A stretch of DNA of 64,000 nt from the NCBI RefSeq assembly GCF_014490665.1, contig NZ_CP061038.1, positions 310,001 through 374,000 on the forward strand, written 5' to 3'. The position numbers and the translations under genes were made by a program. The DNA is from Sphingomonas alpina (GTDB lineage Bacteria > Pseudomonadota > Alphaproteobacteria > Sphingomonadales > Sphingomonadaceae). The stretch's first letter is position 1, and every line of letters starts with the position of its first letter. The notes beneath the pieces were generated by a model that had not been told where the DNA came from, did not search any database, and saw only the letters and a program-made list of their open reading frames with translations. This document shows, one piece after another, positions 28,324 through 37,178 of the stretch.

Positions 28324-28752
28324 TCACGGCATGCGGGTGACCTGGATATGCACCGCCTGCCACCGCCCCTTGATGCGGCGGAACGTGTCGGAAAAGCGGA
28401 AGCGGCTGGTGAATGCCTTGCCGCCGGACGTTCCTTTCAACAGCGTTTCCGCGCCGACGATCCCGGCATCGGGACCGAGCTGCGTCACCGTCCGGTCGAT
28501 GAGGACGACGGGCTCGAAACTGTCATCCGCCCCGGACCACCCCTCGATGAAATCGCGCTTGCCAAGCCGTTTGCCCGACCCGTCGATAAACACCAGATCA
28601 TCGGACACCATCCTGGTCAGTGCCGCGCCATCCTTGGTCAGCTGCGCCTTGTCGAACGCGTCGGCGAAGGCGATCAGTGTGTCCTGCCCGGCCGGCGCCG
28701 CAGCGACAGGCGTGGCGATCGCCAGGGCCAGCATCATGATCGGCAGTCTCAT
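28324..28752 (-). CDS. Secreted SnoaL/DUF4440-type protein
   Basis: 142 residues from the ATG at 28752, which has AGGAG seven bases upstream; an ATG two codons earlier is too close to it. A signal peptide ends near VAAAPAG. The NTF2-like fold is indicated by LIAFADAFDKAQLTKDGAALTRMVSDDLVFIDGSG and the final FRRIKGRWQAVHIQVTR. The fold serves many small enzymes and binding proteins; the function is unknown. It is followed upstream by two other secreted proteins on the same strand. Confidence 0.8.
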   Translation of the reverse strand: MRLPIMMLALAIATPVAAAPAGQDTLIAFADAFDKAQLTKDGAALTRMVSDDLVFIDGSGKRLGKRDFIEGWSGADDSFEPVVLIDRTVTQLGPDAGIVGAETLLKGTSGGKAFTSRFRFSDTFRRIKGRWQAVHIQVTRMP

Positions 28753-28781
28753 CTTCATTCTCCTGATCCCCTGTCGCAGCA

Positions 28782-29372
28782 TCAGTCCGCCCGCCTGAAA
28801 TCGGAAATCCAGTTCACTTCCCAGGTCTTCCCGGCATCGCCGGAGAAGGACTGCTCGATCCTGAAGCCCTTGTCGACCACCGGAGAGAAGATGAAGCGCA
28901 CGAAGATCTGGCGGTCGCCGAGCATATCCTGATTGTAGAATTCGCCACGCCCCCTGGCATCGAACCCGCCGATCATTGCCGGCGTGATCGCACCGTCCCT
29001 GGCATTGGCCCAGCTGATCTTCCATTGCCGTGATGCCGGGTCGTAGAGCCTGAGGCTCAGCCCCTGGATTTTTCCACCGGGCCCGGAAACGCTCAGCTCG
29101 CCGAGATTGGCGTTGCCGTCCCACACTTTGCGGACCACCGATGTGCCGTCATATTCGATCCATTCGGTCGATCCGGTCAGCGGGCGGAGGCGGCGCGAGA
29201 TATGGGCGGTCCAGGTGCCGAACTCGAAATCGAAATCGCGCGCGCCGTCGCGCAGGGCGGGCATGGACTGACCGGCGGGCCGTTCCGCTGGAGTGGGGGA
29301 CTGGGCCTGGCCGAGGCCGGGCTGAAAGGCGATCGCGCCGGCGACCAGCGTCAGAAATGCGATGTTGATCAT
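28782..29372 (-). CDS. Secreted protein, DUF1579-like
   Basis: 196 residues from the ATG at 29372, with AGGAAGA upstream. A signal peptide ends near LGQAQ. The body (FDFEFGTWTAHISRRLRPL ... EYDGTSVVRKVWDG ... FIFSPVVDKGFRIEQSFSGDAGKTWEVNWISDF) resembles secreted 'residue of lipocalin-like' DUF1579 proteins. No function is established. It belongs to a run of three secreted genes on the minus strand, with 29-base gaps on both sides. Confidence 0.75.
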   Translation of the reverse strand: MINIAFLTLVAGAIAFQPGLGQAQSPTPAERPAGQSMPALRDGARDFDFEFGTWTAHISRRLRPLTGSTEWIEYDGTSVVRKVWDGNANLGELSVSGPGGKIQGLSLRLYDPASRQWKISWANARDGAITPAMIGGFDARGRGEFYNQDMLGDRQIFVRFIFSPVVDKGFRIEQSFSGDAGKTWEVNWISDFRRAD

Positions 29373-29401
29373 TGCTGTTCTTCCTGGCGTGACGCTGCCG
29401 G

Positions 29402-29869
29402 TCACGGATCGACGAAGTTGCTGAAGACATGATCGCGCTTGGCGGTCTCGTGACATGCGGCGCAGACCTTGACCGCCTGATCGCCGGTCACGCTGATCTT
29501 GGTGCGGCTGTCCCCGTCGAATTCGACGAAGCGCCAGCCGCCGTGCCGTTTCTCCATCACATCGACCAGTTTGCGTGTGGTCGGATCGATCGTGCCGGGC
29601 CCGGTCTTCACATCGTGAACGTCGAACACCAGGACCGATCCGAGCGGAAACGTGCCGGTGCGATATCCGGTCATGGCGCGGTCGTTGGCATAGATATAAT
29701 GGATGCCGCCGTAGCGCGGAAAGCCGGGATTGCCCTCGCCGATATAGCCGCTCGAAATATGCTGCCATTTGCGGAAATTTGCCGGATAGGCAATTTCCGG
29801 CTCCTGGGTGGAACGCGCCGTGGCGACGGTCGCGACGGCAGCGAGCGCGATAATGCCGAGCAATTTCAT
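29402..29869 (-). CDS. Cytochrome P460-family haem protein
   Basis: 155 residues from the ATG at 29869 (MKLLGIIALAAV, signal peptide to about residue 19). One c-type haem motif, CAACH, lies at residues 136-140 near the C terminus, as in cytochrome P460, and KWQHISSGYI with FDVHDVKTGPGTID also fits the family. Known members oxidise hydroxylamine or nitrogen oxides, or act as cytochrome c'-beta carriers. Which applies here cannot be judged. The ribosome site is weak. Confidence 0.85.
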   Translation of the reverse strand: MKLLGIIALAAVATVATARSTQEPEIAYPANFRKWQHISSGYIGEGNPGFPRYGGIHYIYANDRAMTGYRTGTFPLGSVLVFDVHDVKTGPGTIDPTTRKLVDVMEKRHGGWRFVEFDGDSRTKISVTGDQAVKVCAACHETAKRDHVFSNFVDP

Positions 29870-30230
29870 GACCGTCGGTGTGCGGCACGGGGTGACGGGC
29901 GACAACAGCCACTTGCCGCCGATTTGACCTGACCACTTTGCGCCGAACGGATTTTCCGCTCGTGCTGACGACCTCCATGTCGCTGTTCCATCAGCCAAAA
30001 GTGCATTTTGCGCCCGGCCGCCGGGTCATGCGCGTCCAAAGTGGACTGATACAAATCCCCGGAGGTGGAGCTTGTTGGTGGTGATCGTCCGCCCGAGACC
30101 TTCCGCTCGATCGGGAAGGTCTCAGCCATGATGGAACACGACAGGACGGGGAAGGTCGGGGCGTGACCGGCCAGGGTTCGAACGCAAGCGCCGGGATGGC
30201 GCCCGGCCACCGCGATGCGATGGGCGCGCC
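29870..30230. other. Gene-free stretch with hairpins
   Basis: No convincing coding region was found. A perfect 10-bp hairpin (GAGACCTTCC at 30095-30104 with 30114-30123) and an inverted pair CCACTTTG (29933-29940)/CAAAGTGG (30037-30044) are present. The composition differs a little from the flanks and the stretch might be the scar of an insertion element, but no transposase fragment could be identified with confidence. Confidence 0.45.
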
Positions 30231-31199
30231 ATGACCGGATGGCCGAGACTATTTCTGTGCTTCGTGACCGCGGGCCTGTGCCAGGCGCCGGCACTGGCGC
30301 AGGATCTGCCGGTCGCGCCGGCGACGGCGCTGCCGGAACGTCAGCCGCTCGATCAGGCGTGGTGGACCGGTCCGATGCTGGCCAATTCGGCGGGGGCGCT
30401 GCCGCGCGGCCATGCGCTGATCGAAACCTATGTCTTCGACCGGATCACCGCCACGTCGCACGGGTTCGGGTCGCTCACGTACATGCTCTATGGCGTGACC
30501 GACACGCTGACCATGGGCGTGAAGCCGTCCTTCGGTTTCAACGCGATCAAGCAGGGCCGCAACGGCTCCGGCGTCGCGATGGGCGACCTTACCTTGTCGG
30601 CGCAGTACCGGCTGGCCTCGTTCGATGCGGAGCGATCAACCCCCGCGGTTGCGCTCTCGGTGCAATATTCGCTGCCGACCGGAAAGCATGACCGGCTCGG
30701 CGACCGGCCGGCCGACGGGCTGGGGAGTGGCGCTCACACCACCACCGTCTCGGTTTATGCGCAGCAGTATTTCTGGTTGCCGAACGGTCGTATCTTTCGC
30801 GCCCGGCTCAATGCTTCGACCGCGTTTTCCGATCATGCGACGCTCACCGATGTCAGCGTCTACGGCACACGGGACGGGTTTCGCGGCCGCGCCCGGCCGG
30901 GGCAATCGTTCAGCCTCGGTGTCTCGGGCGAATACAGCCTGACGCGCAGCTGGGTGCTGGCGCTCGACCTGATCTACAGTCACGACAATCCGACCCGCGT
31001 ACAAGGGTTCGACATTCGCGACGTCGGCAACCCGGTTCGCTACCGCTCCGGGGCGAGCGACGGGTTCGCGATCGCACCGGCGATCGAATATAGCTGGAAG
31101 CCCAATCTCGGCGTGCTGCTCGGCACGCGCTTCGTTCCCAAAGGGCATAACGTCACCGCATCGATCACCCCGGCGGTGGCGATCAACTACGTCTATTGA
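30231..31199 (+). CDS. Outer-membrane protein, MetA-pathway (phenol degradation) type
   Basis: 322 residues with a signal peptide (GLCQAPALAQ). The barrel-like strands alternate (SLTYMLYGVTDTLTMGVKPSFGFN, SVQYSLPTGKHDRLGDR, WVLALDLIYSHDNPTRVQGFD) and end in Tyr (AINYVY). The pattern matches the Phenol_MetA_deg/transporter-like outer-membrane family found beside aromatic-degradation genes; no such genes are adjacent here. Its last seven bases overlap the convergent MocR gene. Confidence 0.75.
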   Translation: MTGWPRLFLCFVTAGLCQAPALAQDLPVAPATALPERQPLDQAWWTGPMLANSAGALPRGHALIETYVFDRITATSHGFGSLTYMLYGVTDTLTMGVKPSFGFNAIKQGRNGSGVAMGDLTLSAQYRLASFDAERSTPAVALSVQYSLPTGKHDRLGDRPADGLGSGAHTTTVSVYAQQYFWLPNGRIFRARLNASTAFSDHATLTDVSVYGTRDGFRGRARPGQSFSLGVSGEYSLTRSWVLALDLIYSHDNPTRVQGFDIRDVGNPVRYRSGASDGFAIAPAIEYSWKPNLGVLLGTRFVPKGHNVTASITPAVAINYVY

Positions 31200-32734
31200 T
31201 CCGCGACCTCGCGCATCGTCCGCTGCACCAGCGCCATCGCGCGGCGGATCGTCGCGTCGTCCATCGACCCCAGCCCGAACACCAGCCCGGCCTTGCCCGC
31301 GGGGCCGAGATAATAACGCTTCAGGCTGCGGATCTGGACATTGCGCCGCAACAGCGTAGCGGCCACCGCATCGACATCGATCGCGCCGTTGGACATCGCC
31401 GTCACATGCTGGCCATAGGAGGATTCGATCGGCTCGAGCCACCCGGCGAAATCCTCGCGCAGCAGGTCGAGCAGCAATTGCCGGCGGTCGCCATAGACGC
31501 GCCGCATCCGGCTGATGTGCCGCGTCAGATGACCGCCGGCGATGAAGCCGGTCATCGCCGCCTGGGCGGGCAGTGAGCAGGGACCGTCGATGCAGATCTT
31601 GGCAGTCACCAGCACGCTCTTCGCCCAGGACGGCGGCAGAATGAAACCAAGCCGGATATTGGGTAGAGTCGATTTGGAGAAAGTGCCGACATAGAAGACG
31701 ACATCGTCCTCGTCGGCGGTCTTCAGCGCCTGGATCGGCCCGCCCTTGGCGCGGAACTCGCCATCATAATCATCCTCGATGATGATCGCGCCGCGCGCAC
31801 GCGCGAACCGGATCAGCGCCGCGCGGCGTTCCTTCGATAAGGTCGATCCGAGCGGGAACTGGTGCGACGGGCTGACGCAGATGATGTCGACATCGGCCGG
31901 CAGCGATTCCACCATCATGCCATCGCCATCGACCGCGATCGGGCAGAGCCGGGCGCCGGCCGCCGCAAAGGGAATGCGCGTCGGCGTATAGCCCGGGTCC
32001 TCGACCGCAACGACGGTCCGGCCCGGATCGACCAGGATGCGCGCCAGCAGGTCGAACGCCTGTTGCGTGCCGCTGGTGACGACCAGGTCATCGGCATGGC
32101 AGGCGATTGCGCGCATCACCGACAAATGCATCGACACTGCCGATCGCAGATCTGGGTCGCCTTGCGGATGGCCATAGTTGAACGGCGCCCGCTCGAACGC
32201 GCGGACCTTCTGCGCCGAGACGCGGCGCCAGATGGCGAACGGAAAATGCTCCAGGTCGACCAGGCCGGGACGGAAATCGAAGCGCTCTGGATAGTGCGCC
32301 ACGTCCGCCGCCTGGACGGTTCCGTCATCGAAAAAACCGAAGGCCGATGTCACATCGGGTCGGAACCAGAAGGGGTTGAGGCGATGGTCCGCTTCGGCAT
32401 CCGGCGATCGTGCCGCATGCGCGGCCGGCAGCCGGTCGGCGACATAGGTCCCCGAACCGTGCCGCGCAGTCAGATATCCTTCGCCCAGCAATTGATCATA
32501 GATGCTCACGATCGTGGTGCGCGCCATGCCGAACAGGGCTGCCGACTTGCGGCTCGACGGCAATTGACTGCCCGGCTTCAACCGCCCGTCGAGAATGGCC
32601 GCCTTGAGCTGTTCTTGGAGGTGACGCGACCGGTGCGGCGTGTCCGCCGTTCCCATATCCAGCTCGACTTCGAAAATCGCCACACCCAATCGCCCCGATT
32701 TCACCGTGCCGAACGCCCGGGCAGTCAACGCCAT
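31193..32734 (-). CDS. MocR-type (GntR-aminotransferase fusion) regulator
   Basis: 513 residues. The N-terminal GntR winged helix is LQEQLKAAILDGRLKPGSQLPSSRKSAALFGMARTTIVSIYDQLLGEGYLTARHGSGTYV. The C-terminal fold-type I aminotransferase-like domain has VTSGTQQAFDLLARIL, VEDPGYTPTR, IIIEDDYDGEF and the PLP lysine in TFSKSTLP. Members such as PdxR and GabR use PLP as a ligand. It is divergent from the S9 peptidase gene; which one it controls is unknown. Confidence 0.93.
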   Translation of the reverse strand: MALTARAFGTVKSGRLGVAIFEVELDMGTADTPHRSRHLQEQLKAAILDGRLKPGSQLPSSRKSAALFGMARTTIVSIYDQLLGEGYLTARHGSGTYVADRLPAAHAARSPDAEADHRLNPFWFRPDVTSAFGFFDDGTVQAADVAHYPERFDFRPGLVDLEHFPFAIWRRVSAQKVRAFERAPFNYGHPQGDPDLRSAVSMHLSVMRAIACHADDLVVTSGTQQAFDLLARILVDPGRTVVAVEDPGYTPTRIPFAAAGARLCPIAVDGDGMMVESLPADVDIICVSPSHQFPLGSTLSKERRAALIRFARARGAIIIEDDYDGEFRAKGGPIQALKTADEDDVVFYVGTFSKSTLPNIRLGFILPPSWAKSVLVTAKICIDGPCSLPAQAAMTGFIAGGHLTRHISRMRRVYGDRRQLLLDLLREDFAGWLEPIESSYGQHVTAMSNGAIDVDAVAATLLRRNVQIRSLKRYYLGPAGKAGLVFGLGSMDDATIRRAMALVQRTMREVADQ

Positions 32735-32770
32735 GGGGCGACGAAATTCAATGCCCAGCTTCGGTCCGGC

Positions 32771-32829
32771 CCTGAACCCCAGCCTTGAACCCCGGCGCTG
32801 AGCCTAGCTCTGGGCTCCGGTCTTGAGCC
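32771..32829. promoter_or_regulatory. Repeated half-sites in the MocR-peptidase intergenic region
   Basis: Four near-repeats, CCTGAACCCC (32771), CTTGAACCCC (32784), GCTGAGCC (32797) and TCTTGAGCC (32821), lie between the divergent MocR and peptidase genes. MocR regulators bind arrays of direct repeats, so these are candidate operators (inference). Confidence 0.35.
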
Positions 32830-32956
32830 ATCCGCTGGCCGGCAGGATCGCGAATGTTGCCGGCGGTACGGCACAAGTCTGAACTTCCGCGCGCAGTCGC
32901 TTGCCTTCGGCCGGCAATTCGCCATTGTCCGCCAACCCAGCCGATGGAGTCATCCT

Positions 32957-35020
32957 TTGCGCATTCCCTTTGCTCTCGCTCTGCTTCTCACCACCGCGCC
33001 GGTCGCCGCACAGACTCAGTCGCCCGCACCCGCGCCCGATGGTCCGTCTCGCGCCTTTACCGGGTCCGACCTGTTCGGCCTGTCGATCGCCGCCGATCCG
33101 CAGATCAGCCCTGATGGCCGCACCATCGTCTATGTCCGGCGCACCGGCGATGTGATGACCGATCGGATGCAGTCGTCGCTCTGGCTGATCGACGTCGCCA
33201 CTGGGCGCCAGTCGCCGTTCGCAACGCAGGGATCGAGCCCGCGCTGGTCGCCCGACGGCACGCGCATCGCCTATGCCGCCGCCGATGGCGATCGCGGCCA
33301 GCTCTTCGTCCGCTGGATCGCGACCGGCGCCAGCGCGCGCGTGACCAGCCTGCCCGGCGATCCGAGCGCGCTCGCCTGGTCGCCCGACGGCACCCGGCTT
33401 GCCTATACCGCAACCGTGGCTGGGGAGGGGACGAAGCTCGGCAGCGCGCCGCCCAAGCCGGAGGGTGCCAAATGGGCCGAACCGCTCGAAGTGATCGACC
33501 GCGTCACCTACCGCGCCGACGGGCCCGGCTATATCAAGCCCGGCTATGACCATGTCTTTGTCGTCGCGGCGGATGGCGGTGCGGCGCGCCAGCTGACTTT
33601 TGGCCGGTTCGACGATGGCGGGCCGCTGTCCTGGACTCCCGATGGTGCCAGCCTGTTGTTCGCCGCGATCCGCGGGCCAAAGGCCGAGCGTGAGGTGATG
33701 AATTCGGATGTCATCGCGGTCGATGTCGCGACCGGCACGCTGCGCACCCTGACCAGTCGCGACGGCCCGGATGCGAGCCCGCGCATCTCGCCCGACGGCG
33801 CGCATGTCGCCTGGCTCGGCTTCGACGATACCCGGCGCAGTTATGAGAATACGCAACTCTATATCGGCGACCGCAACGCCACGTCGCCGCGCTCGCTCAC
33901 CGCGTCGCTCGACCGCAGCATCGAGGATGCGGTGTGGGCTGCCGATAGCCGCAGCCTCTATGCCAGCTATGACGATCATGGGCAGCGCCGTGTCGTGCGC
34001 ATCGGAGTCGATGGACGGGTCACCACGCTGGCCGACAATGTCTGGGGCGGGGGACTCGACCGGCCCTATACTGGCGGCGACTTCTCGGTCTCGCGCGGTG
34101 GCACCATCGCCTATACCGGCGGCGATGCGTCGGCGCCCGCCGATGTCTGGGTGACGACCGGTGGCAAACCGCGCCGCCTGACCAATCTCAATGCGGTGCT
34201 GACCGGCGCGAAGGCGCTGGCGCCGACCCGCAAGCTGAGCGTCACCGCACCCGATGGCCGCGCGATCGATGCCTGGATCGCGACTCCGCCGGGCCGTGCG
34301 CCGGGGCAGCGCGTGCCGCTGATCCTCGAAATCCATGGCGGGCCCAACAGCGCCTATGGCCCGGGTTTCGCGACCGATATGCAGCTCTATGCCGCGCATG
34401 GCTATGCGGTGCTGTGGACCAACCCGCGCGGTTCGACGTCCTATGGTGCGGAGTTCGCCAATCTGATCGACAAGAATTACCCGTCGGCGGACTATGACGA
34501 CCTGATGGCGGCAGTCGATGCGGCGATCGCCGACGGCACCGCCGATCCCGACAATCTGTTCGTCACCGGCGGGTCGGGCGGGGGCGTGCTGACGGCGTGG
34601 ATCGTCGGCAAGAACAATCGCTTCAAGGCGGCTGCGACACAGAAGCCGGTGATCAACTGGATCAGCGAGGCGCTGACCATGGACGCGACTCTGTTCACCT
34701 CGCGCTACTGGTTCAGCAAGCTGCCCTGGGAGGATCCGATGAGCTATTGGGCGCGCTCGCCGCTCAGCCTGGTCGGCAATGTGAAGACTCCGACCCTGGT
34801 GGTGGTCGGCAGCGACGATTACCGCACGCCGGTCAGCGAATCCGAGCAATATTATGCCGCGCTGCAGATCGCCGGCGTGCCGACCGCCTTGGTCAAGGTG
34901 CCCGGCGCCGGCCATGGCAGCATTGCTGCCCGGCCGTCCCAGTCCGCCGCCAAGGCCTCGGCGATCCTCGCCTGGTTCGACCGCTATCGCAAGGCGGCGC
35001 CCGCGACGGCGGCGCAATAG
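32957..35020 (+). CDS. Secreted S9-family prolyl oligopeptidase-type peptidase
   Basis: 687 residues. The TTG start at 32957 has GGAG seven bases upstream and begins a signal peptide (MRIPFALALLLTTAPVAAQ). A beta-propeller of WD/TolB-like repeats (ISPDGRTIVY, WSPDGTRIAY, WSPDGTRLAY, WTPDGASLLF, ISPDGAHVAW) is followed by the hydrolase domain. The serine lies in VTGGSGGGVLTAW, the aspartate in VVGSDDYRTPV and the histidine in PGAGHGS. It is likely a periplasmic dipeptidyl- or acylaminoacyl-peptidase used for peptide scavenging. Confidence 0.95.
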   Translation: MRIPFALALLLTTAPVAAQTQSPAPAPDGPSRAFTGSDLFGLSIAADPQISPDGRTIVYVRRTGDVMTDRMQSSLWLIDVATGRQSPFATQGSSPRWSPDGTRIAYAAADGDRGQLFVRWIATGASARVTSLPGDPSALAWSPDGTRLAYTATVAGEGTKLGSAPPKPEGAKWAEPLEVIDRVTYRADGPGYIKPGYDHVFVVAADGGAARQLTFGRFDDGGPLSWTPDGASLLFAAIRGPKAEREVMNSDVIAVDVATGTLRTLTSRDGPDASPRISPDGAHVAWLGFDDTRRSYENTQLYIGDRNATSPRSLTASLDRSIEDAVWAADSRSLYASYDDHGQRRVVRIGVDGRVTTLADNVWGGGLDRPYTGGDFSVSRGGTIAYTGGDASAPADVWVTTGGKPRRLTNLNAVLTGAKALAPTRKLSVTAPDGRAIDAWIATPPGRAPGQRVPLILEIHGGPNSAYGPGFATDMQLYAAHGYAVLWTNPRGSTSYGAEFANLIDKNYPSADYDDLMAAVDAAIADGTADPDNLFVTGGSGGGVLTAWIVGKNNRFKAAATQKPVINWISEALTMDATLFTSRYWFSKLPWEDPMSYWARSPLSLVGNVKTPTLVVVGSDDYRTPVSESEQYYAALQIAGVPTALVKVPGAGHGSIAARPSQSAAKASAILAWFDRYRKAAPATAAQ

Positions 35021-35116
35021 GCCGGATCGGCGCCAAGGGGGGTGGCAACGCCTCGCCCCTTGCGGGAGAGCGCTGCGCCCGTCACACTTGGCCGCTTCGA
35101 CTGTAACGAGGTGCCG

Positions 35117-35878
35117 ATGTCCGCAAACACGACCGTGAATTCGTCCCCGGCGGTCGAGGGCAAGCGCTACGTCACCTTGCCTGCGCGGCCCGAGCCGCTG
35201 CGCGTCGCGGTCGATGAAACCGCGATCGTCGTGATCGACATGCAGAACGCCTATGCCTCGCCCGGTGGTTATGTCGATCTTGCCGGCTTCGACATCTCCG
35301 GTGCGGCGGGCGCGATCGACCGGGTCGCGGCGGTGCTCGACACCGCGCGCAAAGCCGGTGTGCAGATCGTCTATCTGCAGAATGGCTGGGACCCGGACTA
35401 TGCCGAAGCCGGCGGCCCCGGCTCGCCCAACTGGCATAAGTCCAACGCGCTGAAGACGATGCGTGCACGGCCCGAATTGCACGGGCAATTGCTCGCGCGC
35501 GGCGGCTGGGATTACGAGATCGTCGATGCGCTGACCCCGCAACCGGGCGATCTTCGCGTGCACAAGACGCGCTATTCCGCCTTCTTCAACTCGCAACTCG
35601 ATAGCACGCTGCGCGCGCGCGGCATCCGCAACATCGTGTTCGTCGGCATCGCCACCAATGTCTGCGTCGAAAGCACGCTGCGCGACGGCTTCCATCTCGA
35701 ATATTTCGGCGTGATGCTGGAGGATGCGACGCATCATCTCGGGCCGGACTATCTCCAGGCTGCGACCGTCTACAATGTCGAGAAATTCTTCGGCTGGGTT
35801 TCGACCGTGCCCGATTTCTGCGGCACGTTCGGGCAGATTGCCGACAGCGACCCAGCTACCACCATCCGTTCGCCCTGA
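35117..35878 (+). CDS. rutB: Ureidoacrylate amidohydrolase RutB
   Basis: Cysteine hydrolase (isochorismatase fold) of the Rut pyrimidine-degradation pathway, cleaving the ring-opened (peroxy)ureidoacrylate. It has 253 residues. GAGG precedes the ATG at 35117. The Asp in [10 protein letters not shown], the Lys in [10 protein letters not shown] and the Cys in [13 protein letters not shown] form the triad. The C-terminal residues IRSP and the stop codon are encoded by the left arm of a palindromic repeat (35866-35977), so the natural C terminus may have been altered by insertion of that element. Confidence 0.94.
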   Translation: MSANTTVNSSPAVEGKRYVTLPARPEPLRVAVDETAIVVIDMQNAYASPGGYVDLAGFDISGAAGAIDRVAAVLDTARKAGVQIVYLQNGWDPDYAEAGGPGSPNWHKSNALKTMRARPELHGQLLARGGWDYEIVDALTPQPGDLRVHKTRYSAFFNSQLDSTLRARGIRNIVFVGIATNVCVESTLRDGFHLEYFGVMLEDATHHLGPDYLQAATVYNVEKFFGWVSTVPDFCGTFGQIADSDPATTIRSP

Positions 35879-35977
35879 GCTTGTCGGGCCGAAGGCGGCC
35901 TTAGGCCAACGGCTGTTCTTCTTCTCCGCAGATGTTGAGAAGAAAGAACGGTGCTTCGACAAGCTCAGCACGAACGG
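35866..35977. repeat. Palindromic repeat at the 3' end of rutB
   Basis: The left arm (35866-35894, cgttcgccctgagcttgtcg) and right arm (35954-35977, cttcgacaagctcagcacga) are inverted repeats of a common sphingomonad family. An internal hairpin (gttcttcttctc / gagaagaaagaac) lies between them. The rutB stop codon is inside the left arm. Confidence 0.85.
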
Positions 35978-35993
35978 AAGATAGGAAGACCAT

Positions 35994-36377
35994 ATGCCCT
36001 TTACCCCGATCAACCCGCCGCAATTCCCCACCCCGATCGCACCCTATTCGGCCGGCGCCAGGGCAGGGAACACCGTCTATGTCTCGGGCGTGCTCGCGCT
36101 CGGCGAAGGCGGCGCGGTGCTGCATGTCGGTGATGCCGCGGCGCAGACCCGCCATATCCTCGACGTCATCAAGATCACGCTTGAGGCCGGCGGCGCGACG
36201 CTCGAGGACGTGGCGATGAACCATATCTTCCTCAAGGATCTGGCCGATTACGCCGCCTTCAATGCGGTCTATGCCGAATATTTCCCGGGTGCGAAGCCGG
36301 CGCGCTATTGCATCCGGTGCGATCTGGTGAAGCCCGATTGCCTGGTCGAAATCGCCAGCGTGGCGCACGTTTCGTGA
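35994..36377 (+). CDS. rutC: RutC, RidA-family aminoacrylate deaminase
   Basis: 127 residues. It speeds breakdown of 3-aminoacrylate in the Rut pathway. The RidA/YjgF signatures include [20 protein letters not shown] and the C-terminal [19 protein letters not shown], containing the conserved Arg and Cys. It follows rutB across the palindromic repeat. Confidence 0.95.
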   Translation: MPFTPINPPQFPTPIAPYSAGARAGNTVYVSGVLALGEGGAVLHVGDAAAQTRHILDVIKITLEAGGATLEDVAMNHIFLKDLADYAAFNAVYAEYFPGAKPARYCIRCDLVKPDCLVEIASVAHVS

Positions 36378-36399
36378 CGCAGCCCGCGAGGGGGCACTG

Positions 36400-37175
36400 A
36401 TGGCCGAGGCCGCGGGTCTTTATTACGAAACCCATGGTTCACCGGGTGCGCCGCCGCTCATCCTGTCGTCGGGCATGGGCGGATCGGCAAGTTACTGGCG
36501 CCCGAACATTGCCGCGCTGGCGGAGCATTTCCACGTCATCGCCTATGATCATCGCGGCACCGGACGCTCGGATCGAACGGTCACGCCGCGCATCGAAAGC
36601 ATCGGCGACGATATGCTCGTATTGATGGATGCGCTGAATATCCCGAGTGCCTCGATCATGGGGCACGCCATTGGCGGCATGGGCGGTCTCACGCTCGCGC
36701 TCGATGCGCCGGCACGGGTCGATCGGCTGGTGGTGGTCAATGGCTGGGGGCAGCCCGATCCCTATACCGCGCGCTGTTTCGACACGCGGCTGAGCCTGCT
36801 GCGTCATGGCGGCGTGCGCGACTATGTCCACGCCCAGCCGATCTTTCTCTATCCGCCGCAATGGATCTCCGATCATCACGCCGAACTGGAGCAGGAAGAG
36901 GCCGCGCATATCGCAGCCTTCCCCAAGGAAATGGTCGAGCAGCGTATCCTCGAAGCGGTGCGCTTCGACGTGATCGACCGCTTGGCGGAACTGATCGTGC
37001 CGACGCTTTTGCTCGCGAGCGAGGATGACGGACTGGTCCCGCCCGGCTGCTCGAAACGTCTCGGCGAAGCCATTCCCGGCGCCCGGCTCGAAACCATGAA
37101 ATCGGGGGGCACGCGTGCAACGTGACTGATCCCGATACTTTCGACACACTCATTCTCGATTTTCTGAGGAGCTAA
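36400..37175 (+). pseudogene. rutD: rutD, alpha/beta-hydrolase of the Rut pathway, with apparent C-terminal frameshift
   Basis: The open frame 36400-37125 encodes 241 residues, with the nucleophile region SIMGHAIGGMGGL and the start AGLYYETHGSPG typical of RutD (putative aminoacrylate hydrolase). It ends prematurely after MKSGG, reading TRAT. Adding one G to the G6 run at 37104-37109 restores SGGHACNVTDPDTFDTLIL and DFLRS up to a stop at 37173-37175. That tail contains the catalytic histidine (GGHACN), so the frame as given would lack it. It could be a true inactivating frameshift or a homopolymer sequencing error. rutA starts three bases after the restored stop, which favours the restored frame. 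Confidence 0.85.
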
Positions 37176-37178
37176 GCC

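Noticed and set aside
29866..30294. Minus-strand frame between P460 and the MetA-type gene as a transposase fragment
   Set aside because: No recognisable transposase motif; composition suggests non-coding sequence.
32804..36031. 1075-residue minus-strand open frame
   Set aside because: It lies antisense to the S9 peptidase and rutB, an artefact of high GC third positions.
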